Counted from the stretch's first letter, positions 1 to 6,956 are shown. The stretch: 12,498 nt of DNA from SG8-39 sp041558415 (GCA_041558415.1 JBFFEY010000079.1:1-12498); one strand, 5' to 3'. Translations and numbers: made by a program. Notes: generated by a model from the sequence alone, not told the origin.

Positions 1-75
1 GGTGCCGACGATCTGCAGCGGCGATTCCTCGCGCAGGGCCTGGCGGAATTTCGCGCCCGGGGTCATCGCGCGCAT
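1..75 (-). CDS. prpB: 2-methylisocitrate lyase, N-terminal 25 residues only (cut by window edge)
   Basis: Only the first 25 codons are in the window. The translated start (MTPGAKFRQAL, then SPLQIVGT) matches the N-terminus of PrpB, which cleaves 2-methylisocitrate to pyruvate and succinate in the cytoplasmic methylcitrate cycle; E. coli PrpB has the same SPGKAFRAAL...NPLQIVGT pattern. Two in-frame starts are possible: ATG at 75-73, overlapping the mdh stop by one base (TGATG), or ATG at 66-64. The second gives the more family-like N-terminus; the first would be translationally coupled to mdh. An AAGGA lies 12 nt before the upstream ATG, so the ribosome site does not settle it. Co-transcription with mdh is likely because no gap or terminator separates them. 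Identification rests on a short stretch, and the catalytic residues are outside the window. Confidence 0.8.
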   Translation of the reverse strand, partial: MRAMTPGAKFRQALREESPLQIVGT

Positions 76-1067
76 CAGCCGAGCAGATCCTTGACGCCGT
101 CGCGCTCCTCGTGCAGCTCCTTGAGCGTGGCCGACATCTTGCCGCGGGCGAACTCGCTGATGTCGAGTCCCTGCACGATCTGATAGGCGCCGTTCTTGCA
201 GATCGCCGGCATGCCGTAGAGCACGCCCTCCGCAATGCCGTAGCTGCCATCGGCCGGGATGCCCATCGACACCCAGTCGCCCTCCGGCGTGCCATGCACC
301 CAGTCGCGCACGTGATCGATGGCGGCGCTCGCCGCGCTCGCCGCCGAGGACAGGCCGCGCGCCTCGATGATCGCGGCGCCGCGCTTCTGCACGGTGGGAA
401 TGAAGGTCTTCTCGAGCCAGTCCTGATCCTTGATCTGATCCCAGGCTTTCTTGCCGTCGCACTCGGCGTGGAAGATGTCCGGGTATTGCGTCGCGGAATG
501 GTTGCCCCAGACGATGGTCTTGCGCACTGCGGCCACCGGCTTGCGCAGCTTGGCGGCGATCTGGCTGCGTGCGCGGTTGTGGTCGAGGCGCATCATGGCG
601 GTGAACTGCGTCGGCTTGAGATCCGGCGCGTTCTTCATGGCGATGAGGGCGTTGGTGTTGGCCGGATTGCCGACCACCAGCACGCGCACGTCGCGCGCCG
701 CCACCTCGTTCAGCGCGCGCCCCTGCGGCTGGAAGATCTTGCCGTTCGCCGAGAGCAGATCCTTGCGCTCCATGCCGGGGCCGCGCGGGCGCGCACCGAC
801 GAGCAGCGCGATCTGCGCATCCTTGAAGGCGAGCTTCGGGTCGGCGGCGGCGAGCATGCCGTGCAGCAGGGGAAAGGCGCAGTCGTCGAGCTCCATCATG
901 ACGCCGGCGAGGGCTTTCTGCGCCTTGTCGTCGGGGATTTCGAGCATCTGCAGGATGACCGGCTGGTCCGCGCCGAGCATGTTGCCGGCGGCGATGCGGA
1001 ACAGCAGCGAGTAGCCAATCTGGCCAGCGGCGCCGGTGACGGCGACGCGAACGGGTGCTTTTGGCAT
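75..1067 (-). CDS. mdh: Malate dehydrogenase, NAD-dependent (type 2)
   Basis: Interconverts malate and oxaloacetate with NAD+/NADH, closing the TCA cycle in the cytoplasm. The 330-residue protein has the usual length. Visible features are the nucleotide-binding loop GAAGQIG at residues 12-18, substrate-binding arginines in RGPGMERKDLL (R95, R101), NPANTNA at 134-140, the MRLDHNRA segment with D162, and the catalytic histidine H190 in WGNHS. The open frame runs 57 codons further upstream, but that extension is low-complexity and unlike the family. The ATG at 1067-1065 is preceded by CGGAG with a 7-nt spacer and gives the expected MPKAPVRVAVTGAAG start. The gene is divergent from the GntR regulator and is followed without a gap by prpB. 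Long open frames on the opposite strand here are GC-rich shadows. Confidence 0.96.
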   Translation of the reverse strand: MPKAPVRVAVTGAAGQIGYSLLFRIAAGNMLGADQPVILQMLEIPDDKAQKALAGVMMELDDCAFPLLHGMLAAADPKLAFKDAQIALLVGARPRGPGMERKDLLSANGKIFQPQGRALNEVAARDVRVLVVGNPANTNALIAMKNAPDLKPTQFTAMMRLDHNRARSQIAAKLRKPVAAVRKTIVWGNHSATQYPDIFHAECDGKKAWDQIKDQDWLEKTFIPTVQKRGAAIIEARGLSSAASAASAAIDHVRDWVHGTPEGDWVSMGIPADGSYGIAEGVLYGMPAICKNGAYQIVQGLDISEFARGKMSATLKELHEERDGVKDLLG

Positions 1068-1177
1068 CGGGGAACTCCGAGGAACGCTGTGTGAAGGTGG
1101 GTGTGCGGTGCGCGGCGGCCCTGCGCTACGCCGCAGGCGCGCGATCGCGCAACCGCGCACGCGCTGGCGACGGCAGG

Positions 1178-1207
1178 ATGGTATGCGGGGCGCCGGGCAA
1201 AAGTCAA
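1178..1207 (-). promoter_or_regulatory. Probable sigma-70 promoter of mdh
   Basis: Read on the minus strand, TTGACT (1207-1202, five of six matches to the -35 consensus) is followed after 18 nt by TACCAT (1183-1178, four of six to the -10). Transcription would begin near 1171, giving a leader of about 100 nt. The inverted repeat at 1210-1232 lies directly upstream of the -35 box. This is a consensus match by eye, not a mapped start. Confidence 0.55.
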
Positions 1208-1208
1208 G

Positions 1209-1232
1209 GTGTCTTGTGTCTTTTATAAGACA
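1209..1232. promoter_or_regulatory. Candidate operator: inverted repeat TGTCTT-N4-AAGACA with a duplicated half-site
   Basis: TGTCTT at 1217-1222 and AAGACA at 1227-1232 form a perfect 6-bp inverted repeat with spacer TTAT. The left half is duplicated: GTGTCTT occurs twice in tandem at 1209-1215 and 1216-1222. The element lies between the mdh promoter and the start of the GntR gene, in an AT-rich pocket of a GC-rich region. GntR-family dimers commonly bind short palindromes of the GT...AC type next to their own gene, so autoregulation and control of mdh are reasonable inferences. I recall similar TGTCTTATAAGACA elements near central-metabolism genes in Betaproteobacteria but cannot verify this here. 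Confidence 0.55.
1224..1229 (+). promoter_or_regulatory. Possible -10 box of the GntR-family gene
   Basis: TATAAG matches five of six bases of the -10 consensus and would start transcription near 1236, about 46 nt before the GntR ATG. The hexamer 17 nt upstream (AAGTCA, 1201-1206) is a poor -35. The box overlaps the spacer and right arm of the candidate operator, so a bound repressor would block it. The assignment is weak because of the missing -35. Confidence 0.3.
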
Positions 1233-1281
1233 TATCACAGAAGATAGACGAGTTCACTTGGCTGTGTTCCAATAGGCCGCC

Positions 1282-2004
1282 ATGACCTCGCCCCGCTTCA
1301 GTCCTCTTTACCGCCAGATCAAGGACTTGTTGCTCGAGGGGCTGCGCCGCGGAGAGTGGCGCCCCGGCGAATCGATCCCGAGCGAAATGGAGCTCGCCGC
1401 CCGCTTCCGCGTCAGCCAGGGCACGGTGCGCAAGGCGATCGACGAGCTCGCCGCCGAAAACCTGCTGGTGCGGCGTCAGGGCAAGGGCACCTTCGTCGCG
1501 ACGCACGGCGAGCCGCAGGTGCGCTTCCGCTTTCTGCGCCTGACGCCGGACGGCGGCGAGCCGGTGGCGGCGCAGCGCGAACTGCTCGAATTCCGTCGCG
1601 CGCGCGCGTCCGCGGAGCTCGCGCGCCTGCTGGCGCTCAAGCCGGGCGAGCCGGTGATCATGCTCAAGCGCCGCATCGCCTTCGATGGCAGCCCGGTGCT
1701 GCTCGAGGAGGTGTGGTTGCCGGGAAACCGGTTCAAGGGCGTGACAGCGGCCGCCATCACCGAGCACGAGGGCGCGCTCTACAACCTGTTCGAGACCGAG
1801 TACGGCACGCGCATGGTGCGCGCGGAGGAACGCCTGAAGGCGGTATCGGCAGACGCCGCTGCCGCCGAGCTGCTCGGCGTGGCGCCCGGACACGCCTTGC
1901 TGCAGGTCGAGCGCCTGTCGTTCACCTACGGCGATACGCCGGTCGAATGGCGCCGGGGCGTGTACAACACCGACCGGCATTACTACCGAAGCGAGTTGGG
2001 TTAA
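1282..2004 (+). CDS. GntR-family transcriptional regulator, HutC-type with UTRA ligand domain
   Basis: A DNA-binding protein of 240 residues. Residues about 9-72 form the GntR winged helix-turn-helix: PLYRQIKDLL at the start, then PGESIPSEMELA, the recognition-helix region SQGTVRKAIDEL, and the wing RRQGKGTFVA. Residues about 80-234 look like a UTRA effector domain, with RLLALKPGEPV and the closing VEWRRGVYNTDRHYY typical of the HutC branch. The ATG at 1282 fits the family start, though only a weak AGG (1274-1276) precedes it. It lies between mdh (divergent) and sdhC (same strand), an arrangement that suggests control of the TCA genes on both sides. The ligand cannot be deduced; a TCA or methylcitrate intermediate is a guess from context. 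Confidence 0.9.
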   Translation: MTSPRFSPLYRQIKDLLLEGLRRGEWRPGESIPSEMELAARFRVSQGTVRKAIDELAAENLLVRRQGKGTFVATHGEPQVRFRFLRLTPDGGEPVAAQRELLEFRRARASAELARLLALKPGEPVIMLKRRIAFDGSPVLLEEVWLPGNRFKGVTAAAITEHEGALYNLFETEYGTRMVRAEERLKAVSADAAAAELLGVAPGHALLQVERLSFTYGDTPVEWRRGVYNTDRHYYRSELG

Positions 2005-2032
2005 TTCGCACGGCTGTCTCGCAAGCGCGCGT

Positions 2033-2061
2033 TCCGAAAGCGGCGGCGCGGCCTATATAAT
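2033..2061 (+). promoter_or_regulatory. Probable promoter of the sdh operon
   Basis: A perfect TATAAT at 2056-2061 stands out in GC-rich surroundings. The hexamer 17 nt upstream is TTCCGA (2033-2038), only three of six matches to the -35, so an activator may be needed or the promoter may be moderate. Transcription would start near 2068, leaving a leader of about 60 nt before sdhC. A TGTCTC at 2015-2020 resembles one half of the candidate GntR operator but has no matching second arm. Confidence 0.55.
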
Positions 2062-2128
2062 TAGCGCTTCGTCGGGCTCGATGCTGCAGCGCGATGAACG
2101 GGCCGTAGACAAGGCGAAAGAACGGACG

Positions 2129-2530
2129 ATGGCAAACGCCGCAACGAATAAACCACGCCCCAAGTATCTGAACCTGCAAGCAATCCTGTTCGAGATCCGG
2201 CTGCCGCTGGCCGGCTGGGTTTCCATATTGCACCGCGTCAGCGGTGTTTTGCTTTTCGCCTCCGGCATCTGGCTGCTGTTCATGCTCGATCGCAGCCTGT
2301 CTTCGCCCGCCGGATTCGACGCCATCCTGCGCTATCTCGGCTTCCCGCTCGTCAAGCTGTCGCTGCTCGTGCTGGTGTGGGCCTACTGCCACCACCTCTG
2401 TGCCGGCATCCGCTTTCTGCTGCTCGACCTGCACAAGGGCATCGACAAGGCGAGTGCCCGTCGCTCGAGCATCGCGGTGCTGGTCGTCAGCCTGCTGCTG
2501 ACGGCGTTTTTCGGAGCCCAGCTATGGTGA
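2129..2530 (+). CDS. sdhC: Succinate dehydrogenase cytochrome b556 subunit (membrane anchor SdhC)
   Basis: One of two membrane anchors of respiratory complex II; it helps bind heme b and ubiquinone in the inner membrane. The 133-residue protein has three hydrophobic segments at about 27-53, 73-99 and 113-132. The SILHRVSG motif (S32, H35, R36) matches the quinone-site serine and arginine of E. coli SdhC. H89 in CHHLCAGIR aligns with the E. coli heme ligand H84. An in-frame ATG at 2081 would add 16 hydrophilic residues without a ribosome site. The ATG at 2129 gives the normal N-terminus (KPRPKYLNL) but also has only a weak AACGGA upstream. It overlaps sdhD by 7 bases, so the two are probably translationally coupled. 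Confidence 0.94.
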   Translation: MANAATNKPRPKYLNLQAILFEIRLPLAGWVSILHRVSGVLLFASGIWLLFMLDRSLSSPAGFDAILRYLGFPLVKLSLLVLVWAYCHHLCAGIRFLLLDLHKGIDKASARRSSIAVLVVSLLLTAFFGAQLW

Positions 2531-2868
2531 ACCGGATCGTCGTCGGCGCGCACTACGGGCTGCGCGACTGGCTCGCACAGCGCATCACCGGCCTGGTCAT
2601 GGCCGTGTACTCGGTGATTCTGGCGGTGGTGCTGCTCACCGGGCAGCCGATCACGCATGCCGTGTGGAGCGAGCTGTTCGCGCAGGGCTGGATGCGCGTG
2701 GCGACGCTGCTGTTCGCGGCGAGCCTCGCCTGGCATGCCTGGGTCGGCGTGCGCGACATTCTGATGGATTACGTGAAGCCTGCGGGCCTGCGCCTGTCGC
2801 TGCAGGTGCTGGTGTTGCTGGTGATCGCAGGCTATTTCGGCTGGACGATCCAGATTCTCTGGAGGTAA
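2524..2868 (+). CDS. sdhD: Succinate dehydrogenase hydrophobic membrane anchor subunit (SdhD)
   Basis: The second membrane anchor of complex II, 114 residues. Three hydrophobic stretches lie at about 19-40, 57-79 and 90-112. H71 in WHAWVGVRDILMDYVKP aligns with the heme b axial ligand H71 of E. coli SdhD, and D82-Y83 with the quinone-site Asp-Tyr pair. The N-terminus (MVNRIVVGAHYGLRDW) fits the family and fixes the start inside the end of sdhC. Its TAA stop is followed after three bases by the GTG start of sdhA, as expected for equimolar complex subunits. Confidence 0.93.
   Translation: MVNRIVVGAHYGLRDWLAQRITGLVMAVYSVILAVVLLTGQPITHAVWSELFAQGWMRVATLLFAASLAWHAWVGVRDILMDYVKPAGLRLSLQVLVLLVIAGYFGWTIQILWR
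2861..2865 (+). promoter_or_regulatory. Ribosome binding site that selects the GTG start of sdhA
   Basis: GGAGG sits 6 nt before GTG at 2872. An ATG at 2868-2870 overlaps the sdhD stop (TAATG) but lies only 2 nt from GGAGG and opens a frame of seven codons ending in TAG at 2889-2891. The GTG is therefore the working start. Confidence 0.8.
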
Positions 2869-2871
2869 TGC

Positions 2872-4641
2872 GTGTCGCTGCCGGTGCGTAGATTCGATGC
2901 GATCGTGGTCGGCGCGGGGGGCTCGGGTCTGCGTGCCGCGCTCGAGCTGTCGCGCGCCGGACTGCGCGTCGCGGTGCTGTCGAAGGTCTTTCCGACGCGC
3001 TCGCACACGGTGGCTGCACAGGGCGGCATCGCGGCGCCGCTCGCCAACTCGACCGAGGACAACTGGCACTGGCACATGTACGACACCGTGAAGGGGTCGG
3101 ACTATCTCGGCGACCAGGACGCCATCGAATACATGTGCCAGCGCGCGGTCGAGGTGGTGATCGACCTCGAGCACATGGGCATGCCGTTCGACCGGCTGGA
3201 GAACGGCAAGATCTATCAGCGGCCCTTCGGCGGCCACACCCAGGATTACGGCAGCGCGAAGATGGCGATGCGCGCCTGCGCGGCTGCGGACCGCACCGGG
3301 CACGCGATGCTGCACACCCTGTACCAGCAGAACGTGCGCGCCAACACGCAGTTCTTCGTCGAATGGATGGCGCTCGACCTGGTGCGCGACGCCGAGGGCG
3401 ACGTGCTCGGCGTGACCGCGCTGGAGATGGAGACGGGGGAGGCGAGCCTGTTCCACGCCAAGGCGACGCTGTTCGCCACCGGCGGCGCGGGGCGCATCTA
3501 CTGGGCGACGACCAACGCCTTCATCAACACCGGCGACGGCGTCGGCATGGCGGCACGCGCCGGCATTCCGCTCGAGGACATGGAGTTCTGGCAGTTCCAC
3601 CCGACCGGCGTGGCCGGCGCCGGCGTGCTGATCACCGAGGGCGTGCGCGGCGAGGGCGGCTATCTGCTCAACAAGGACGGCGAGCGCTTCATGGAGCGCT
3701 ACGCGCCGAACGCCAAGGACCTGGCGAGCCGCGACGTCGTGTCGCGCGCGATGACCACCGAGATCAAGGAGGGCCGCGGCTGCGGTCCGGACGCCGACCA
3801 CGTCATGCTCAAGCTGGACCACCTCGGTGCGCAGGTCATCAACCAGCGCCTGCCCGGCATCCGCGAAATCGCCATCAAATTCGCCAATGCCGATCCGATC
3901 CGCGAGCCGATTCCGGTGGTGCCGACGGTGCACTACCAGATGGGCGGCATCCCGACGAATTACCTCGGTCAGGTGGTGGTGCCGCGCGACGGCAACCCCA
4001 GCGCGCAGGTTGCCGGCTTCTACGCGGTGGGCGAATGCGCCTGCGTGTCGGTGCACGGCGCCAACCGCCTCGGCACGAATTCGCTGCTCGACCTGCTGGT
4101 GTTCGGCAAGGCGGGCGGCGAGCAGATGGTGAAGGACATCCGCGCGATGCCCGAAGCGCACAAGCCGCTGCCGAAAGACGCCGCGGAGCGCGCGCGGGCC
4201 CGTCTCGCGCGCCTAGACGCGGCGCGCGCGGGCGAGCGCGTGGCGGAGGTCTCGAACGAGCTGCGGCGCACGATGCAGGCGCACTGCGGCGTGTTCCGCT
4301 TCCCCGAGCTGCTGGCCGAAGGCGTCGAGAAGATGAAGGCCGTTGCGGCCCGCGCCGAGCGCACGTACATCGAGGACCGCTCCAAGGTCTTCAACACGGC
4401 GCGCATCGAGGCGCTCGAGCTCGACAACCTGGTCGAGACGGCGATGTCGACGGTGGTCTCGGCCGAAGCGCGCAAGGAAAGCCGCGGCGCGCAGGCGCGC
4501 AGCGATTTCACCGAGCGCGACGACGCCGGCTGGCTGAAGCACACGCTCTGGTACAAGGACGGCAACCGGCTCGACTACAAGCCGGTGCAGCTCAAGCCGC
4601 TAAGCGTGCAGAGTTTCGAACCCAAGCTGAGAACCTACTAA
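2872..4641 (+). CDS. sdhA: Succinate dehydrogenase flavoprotein subunit (SdhA)
   Basis: Catalytic subunit of complex II; it oxidises succinate to fumarate and passes electrons from covalently bound FAD to SdhB at the cytoplasmic face of the membrane. The 589 residues match the family length (588 in E. coli). The dinucleotide fold GAGGSG is at 14-19, and SHTVAAQGGI holds H45, which aligns with the covalent FAD-attachment histidine. Active-site residues are visible at H243 (QFHPTG), R287 (SRDVV), H354 (HYQMGG) and R399 (NRLGTNSLLD). Start is GTG, supported by the GGAGG site and by the N-terminal SLPVRRFDAIVVGAGG. Flavinylation is expected to need the SdhE product encoded just downstream. No missing residues or frameshifts are seen. 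Confidence 0.97.
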   Translation: MSLPVRRFDAIVVGAGGSGLRAALELSRAGLRVAVLSKVFPTRSHTVAAQGGIAAPLANSTEDNWHWHMYDTVKGSDYLGDQDAIEYMCQRAVEVVIDLEHMGMPFDRLENGKIYQRPFGGHTQDYGSAKMAMRACAAADRTGHAMLHTLYQQNVRANTQFFVEWMALDLVRDAEGDVLGVTALEMETGEASLFHAKATLFATGGAGRIYWATTNAFINTGDGVGMAARAGIPLEDMEFWQFHPTGVAGAGVLITEGVRGEGGYLLNKDGERFMERYAPNAKDLASRDVVSRAMTTEIKEGRGCGPDADHVMLKLDHLGAQVINQRLPGIREIAIKFANADPIREPIPVVPTVHYQMGGIPTNYLGQVVVPRDGNPSAQVAGFYAVGECACVSVHGANRLGTNSLLDLLVFGKAGGEQMVKDIRAMPEAHKPLPKDAAERARARLARLDAARAGERVAEVSNELRRTMQAHCGVFRFPELLAEGVEKMKAVAARAERTYIEDRSKVFNTARIEALELDNLVETAMSTVVSAEARKESRGAQARSDFTERDDAGWLKHTLWYKDGNRLDYKPVQLKPLSVQSFEPKLRTY

Positions 4642-4661
4642 CCGCGGCAGGACCGACGAGG

Positions 4662-5357
4662 ATGCGCTTAAACGTCTATCGCTACGACCCGGAGAAGGAC
4701 GCGCGGCCCTACATGAAGGCCTACGAGGTGGCGCTCGAGCCGGGCGACCGCATGCTGCTCGACGCCCTGGTCAAGCTCAAGGCGCAGGACGACTCGCTGG
4801 CCTTCCGCCGCTCCTGCCGCGAGGGCGTGTGCGGCTCGGACGCGATGAACATCAACGGCAAGAACGGACTGGCCTGCATCACCAAGCTCGCGGATCTGCC
4901 GGGGCAGGTCACGCTGCGCCCGCTGCCGGGGCTGCCCGTGGTGCGCGACCTGATCGTCGACATGACGCAGTTCTTCAAGCAGTACGAGTCGATCCGCCCC
5001 TACCTGATCAACGACGCGCCCGCGCCGGAGCGCGAGCGGCTGCAGTCGCCCGAGGCGCGCGAGGCGCTGAACGGCTTGTACGAATGCATCCTGTGCGCCT
5101 GCTGCTCGACCGCCTGCCCGTCGTTCTGGTGGAATCCGGACAAGTTCGTCGGACCCGCGGGGCTGCTGCAGGCCTACCGCTTCATCGCCGATTCGCGCGA
5201 CCGCGCGACCGCGGAGCGGCTCGACAACCTCGAAGACCCCTACCGGCTGTTCCGTTGCCACACGATCATGAACTGCGTCGACGTGTGCCCGAAGAACCTC
5301 AATCCGACGCGGGCGATCGGCAAGATCAAGGACATCATGGTGCGGCGCGCCGTGTAG
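4662..5357 (+). CDS. sdhB: Succinate dehydrogenase iron-sulfur subunit (SdhB)
   Basis: Carries electrons from SdhA to the quinone site through three iron-sulfur clusters. The 231 residues hold the [2Fe-2S] set C52, C57, D60, C72 (SCREGVCGSD ... LAC). As in E. coli, D60 replaces a cysteine. The [4Fe-4S] ligands C142, C145, C148, C209 and the [3Fe-4S] ligands C152, C199, C205 lie in ECILCACCSTACP and HTIMNCVDVCPKN. The frame is open far upstream, but that is an out-of-frame shadow of sdhA. The ATG at 4662 has AGGA 9 nt upstream and gives the family start MRLNVYRYDPEKD. Twenty bases separate it from sdhA. Confidence 0.97.
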   Translation: MRLNVYRYDPEKDARPYMKAYEVALEPGDRMLLDALVKLKAQDDSLAFRRSCREGVCGSDAMNINGKNGLACITKLADLPGQVTLRPLPGLPVVRDLIVDMTQFFKQYESIRPYLINDAPAPERERLQSPEAREALNGLYECILCACCSTACPSFWWNPDKFVGPAGLLQAYRFIADSRDRATAERLDNLEDPYRLFRCHTIMNCVDVCPKNLNPTRAIGKIKDIMVRRAV

Positions 5358-5375
5358 GCGACGCCTCGGAAACGC

Positions 5376-5615
5376 ATGGACCGGCTGCAGCACGATCGAC
5401 TGAAGTGGAAGTGCCGGCGCGGTTTGCTGGAGCTGGACCTCGTGCTGGCGCGTTTCCTGCAGCACGAAGGGGGGACGCTGTCGGACGGTGAGGCCGCCGC
5501 GTTCGGCGAATTGCTGGAGCAGCCCGACAACGACTTGTGGGACCTGGTGATCGGCCGCAGCGACCGCGTCGAGGCGCGGTTGCGCGGTATCCTGGCGCGG
5601 TTGCGCGCCTGCTAG
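5376..5615 (+). CDS. sdhE: FAD assembly factor SdhE (succinate dehydrogenase flavinylation)
   Basis: A 79-residue protein of the SdhE/YgfY family (Sdh5 in mitochondria). In characterised members it binds SdhA and promotes covalent attachment of FAD. The signature RGxxE is present as R15-G16-L17-L18-E19 within RRGLLELD, close to the N-terminus as usual, followed by a small helical domain with DLWDLV near residue 55. The start has only GGA 5 nt before ATG, so translation may rely partly on coupling to sdhB 18 nt upstream. Placement between sdhB and gltA is common in Betaproteobacteria and supports the call. Confidence 0.92.
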   Translation: MDRLQHDRLKWKCRRGLLELDLVLARFLQHEGGTLSDGEAAAFGELLEQPDNDLWDLVIGRSDRVEARLRGILARLRAC

Positions 5616-5620
5616 AAGGT

Positions 5621-5627
5621 GGAAGGA
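5621..5627 (+). promoter_or_regulatory. Ribosome binding site that fixes the gltA start
   Basis: GGAAGGA ends 6 nt before the ATG at 5634. An in-frame GTG at 5619 would place this site inside the coding region and has no site of its own, so ATG 5634 is preferred. Confidence 0.75.
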
Positions 5628-5633
5628 AAAGCC

Positions 5634-6926
5634 ATGGAAAAGAAAGCGACACTCACGCTGCCCGACGGGAAGAAGCACGAGTTTCCGGTGCTCTCAGGAT
5701 CGATTGGACCGGAGGTTATCGACATCCGCGCGCTGTACGGCCAGTCCGGCCTGTTCACCTACGACCCGGGTTTCATGTCGACGGCGAGCTGCAACTCGAC
5801 GATCACCTACATCGACGGCGACAAGGGCGTGCTGCTCTATCGCGGCTATCCGATCGACCAGCTCGCGGTGCACTGCGACTTCCTCGAGGTCTGCTTCCTC
5901 CTGCTCTACGGCGAATTGCCGACGCAGAAGGACAAGGACGAGTTCGTCGCCATGGTGACCAAGCACACCATGCTGCACGAGCAGCTGCTGCGCTTCTATT
6001 CCGGGTTCCGGCGCGACGCGCACCCGATGGCGACCATGGTGGGCGTGGTCGGCGCGCTGTCGGCCTTCTATCACGACTCGCTCGACATCAACGATCCGCG
6101 CCACCGCGAGGTGGCGGCCTTCCGGCTGATCGCCAAGATGCCGACGATCACCGCGATGGCCTACAAGTACAACACCGGCCAGCCGTTCATGTACCCGCAG
6201 AACAACCTGTCGTACACGGCGAATTTCATGCGCATGATGTTCGGCACGCCCTGCGAGGACTACCCCATCAACGACGTGCTGGTGCGGGCGCTGGATCGCA
6301 TCTTCATCCTGCACGCCGACCACGAGCAGAACGCTTCGACCTCGACGGTGCGGCTGTCGGGTTCCTCCGGCGCCAACCCCTTCGCCTGCATCGCGGCCGG
6401 CATCGCCTGCCTGTGGGGCCCGGCGCACGGCGGCGCGAACGAGGCCTGCCTGCAGATGCTCGAGCAGATCGGCGACGTCTCCAAGGTCGGCGAGTTCATC
6501 AAGCAGGTGAAGGACAAGAACTCGCAGGTGCGGCTGATGGGCTTCGGCCACCGCGTCTACAAGAACTACGACCCGCGCGCCAAGCTGATGCGCGAGACCT
6601 GCCACGAGGTGCTGAACGAGCTGGGCCTGGCGAACGACCGGCTGTTCGAGCTGGCCATCACCCTCGAGAAGATCGCGCTCGAGGACGACTACTTCGTCGA
6701 GCGCAAGCTGTACCCGAACGTGGACTTCTACTCGGGCATCGTGCAGCGCGCGATCGGCATCCCGACCTCGATGTTCACCTGCATCTTCGCGCTGGCGCGC
6801 ACCGTGGGCTGGATCGCGCAGTGGAAGGAAATGATCGTCGACCCGGACCAGAAGATCGGCCGCCCGCGCCAGCTCTACCAGGGCAAGACGCAGCGCGACG
6901 TGACGCCGATCGCCAAGCGCGGCTGA
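5634..6926 (+). CDS. gltA: Citrate synthase, type II (hexameric, NADH-sensitive type)
   Basis: Condenses acetyl-CoA with oxaloacetate to citrate, the entry step of the TCA cycle. The 430 residues match the Gram-negative type II enzyme (427 in E. coli), including the N-terminal extension before the catalytic core. The catalytic triad is visible: H265 in GPAHGG, H306 in GFGHRVY and D364 in NVDFYSG. Positions equivalent to E. coli NADH-binding residues Y145, R163, K167 and C206 are kept as Y146, R164, K168 and C207, so allosteric inhibition by NADH is a reasonable inference. It follows sdhE by 18 nt and is presumably in the same transcript. A 2-methylcitrate synthase (prpC) is considered and rejected because those enzymes are shorter and lack this N-terminal domain. 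Confidence 0.96.
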   Translation: MEKKATLTLPDGKKHEFPVLSGSIGPEVIDIRALYGQSGLFTYDPGFMSTASCNSTITYIDGDKGVLLYRGYPIDQLAVHCDFLEVCFLLLYGELPTQKDKDEFVAMVTKHTMLHEQLLRFYSGFRRDAHPMATMVGVVGALSAFYHDSLDINDPRHREVAAFRLIAKMPTITAMAYKYNTGQPFMYPQNNLSYTANFMRMMFGTPCEDYPINDVLVRALDRIFILHADHEQNASTSTVRLSGSSGANPFACIAAGIACLWGPAHGGANEACLQMLEQIGDVSKVGEFIKQVKDKNSQVRLMGFGHRVYKNYDPRAKLMRETCHEVLNELGLANDRLFELAITLEKIALEDDYFVERKLYPNVDFYSGIVQRAIGIPTSMFTCIFALARTVGWIAQWKEMIVDPDQKIGRPRQLYQGKTQRDVTPIAKRG

Positions 6927-6956
6927 GCCGCGCGCGCGGGCGAACGCGGGCCAGCC
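6921..6956 (+). other. Inverted repeat across the gltA stop codon, possible mRNA hairpin before sucA
   Basis: GGCTG (6921-6925, containing part of the gltA stop) can pair with CAGCC (6952-6956). Inside it, CCGCG (6928-6932) can pair with CGCGG (6945-6949), and G6927 with C6951, giving about 11 pairs with two single-base bulges. A competing self-complementary 12-mer lies at 6928-6939. No T-run follows, so it is not a standard terminator. It could be an mRNA processing or stability element. Rfam describes a 'sucA RNA' leader in Burkholderiales, and I cannot tell from memory whether this gap matches it. GC-rich sequence makes chance pairing likely. Confidence 0.35.

Noticed and set aside
111..1094. 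Long open frame (327 codons) on the plus strand opposite mdh
   Set aside because: Arg/Ala/His-rich translation with no family features; it mirrors the codon pattern of mdh in GC-rich DNA.
1120..1137. Inverted repeat CCTGCG/CGCAGG in the mdh leader
   Set aside because: Only 6-bp arms in very GC-rich sequence, with no T-run or known motif; probably chance.
2015..2020. TGTCTC as a second regulator site before sdhC
   Set aside because: Half-site only, one mismatch, and no AAGACA arm at the right spacing.
2383..4161. 592-codon open frame on the minus strand across sdhC-sdhD-sdhA
   Set aside because: Covers three well-supported genes on the other strand; composition is His/Arg/Val-rich and shadow-like.
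3135..4661. Upstream extension of the sdhB frame through sdhA, suggesting a fusion protein
   Set aside because: The extension is sdhA read in another frame; sdhB has its own ribosome site and the normal family start at 4662.
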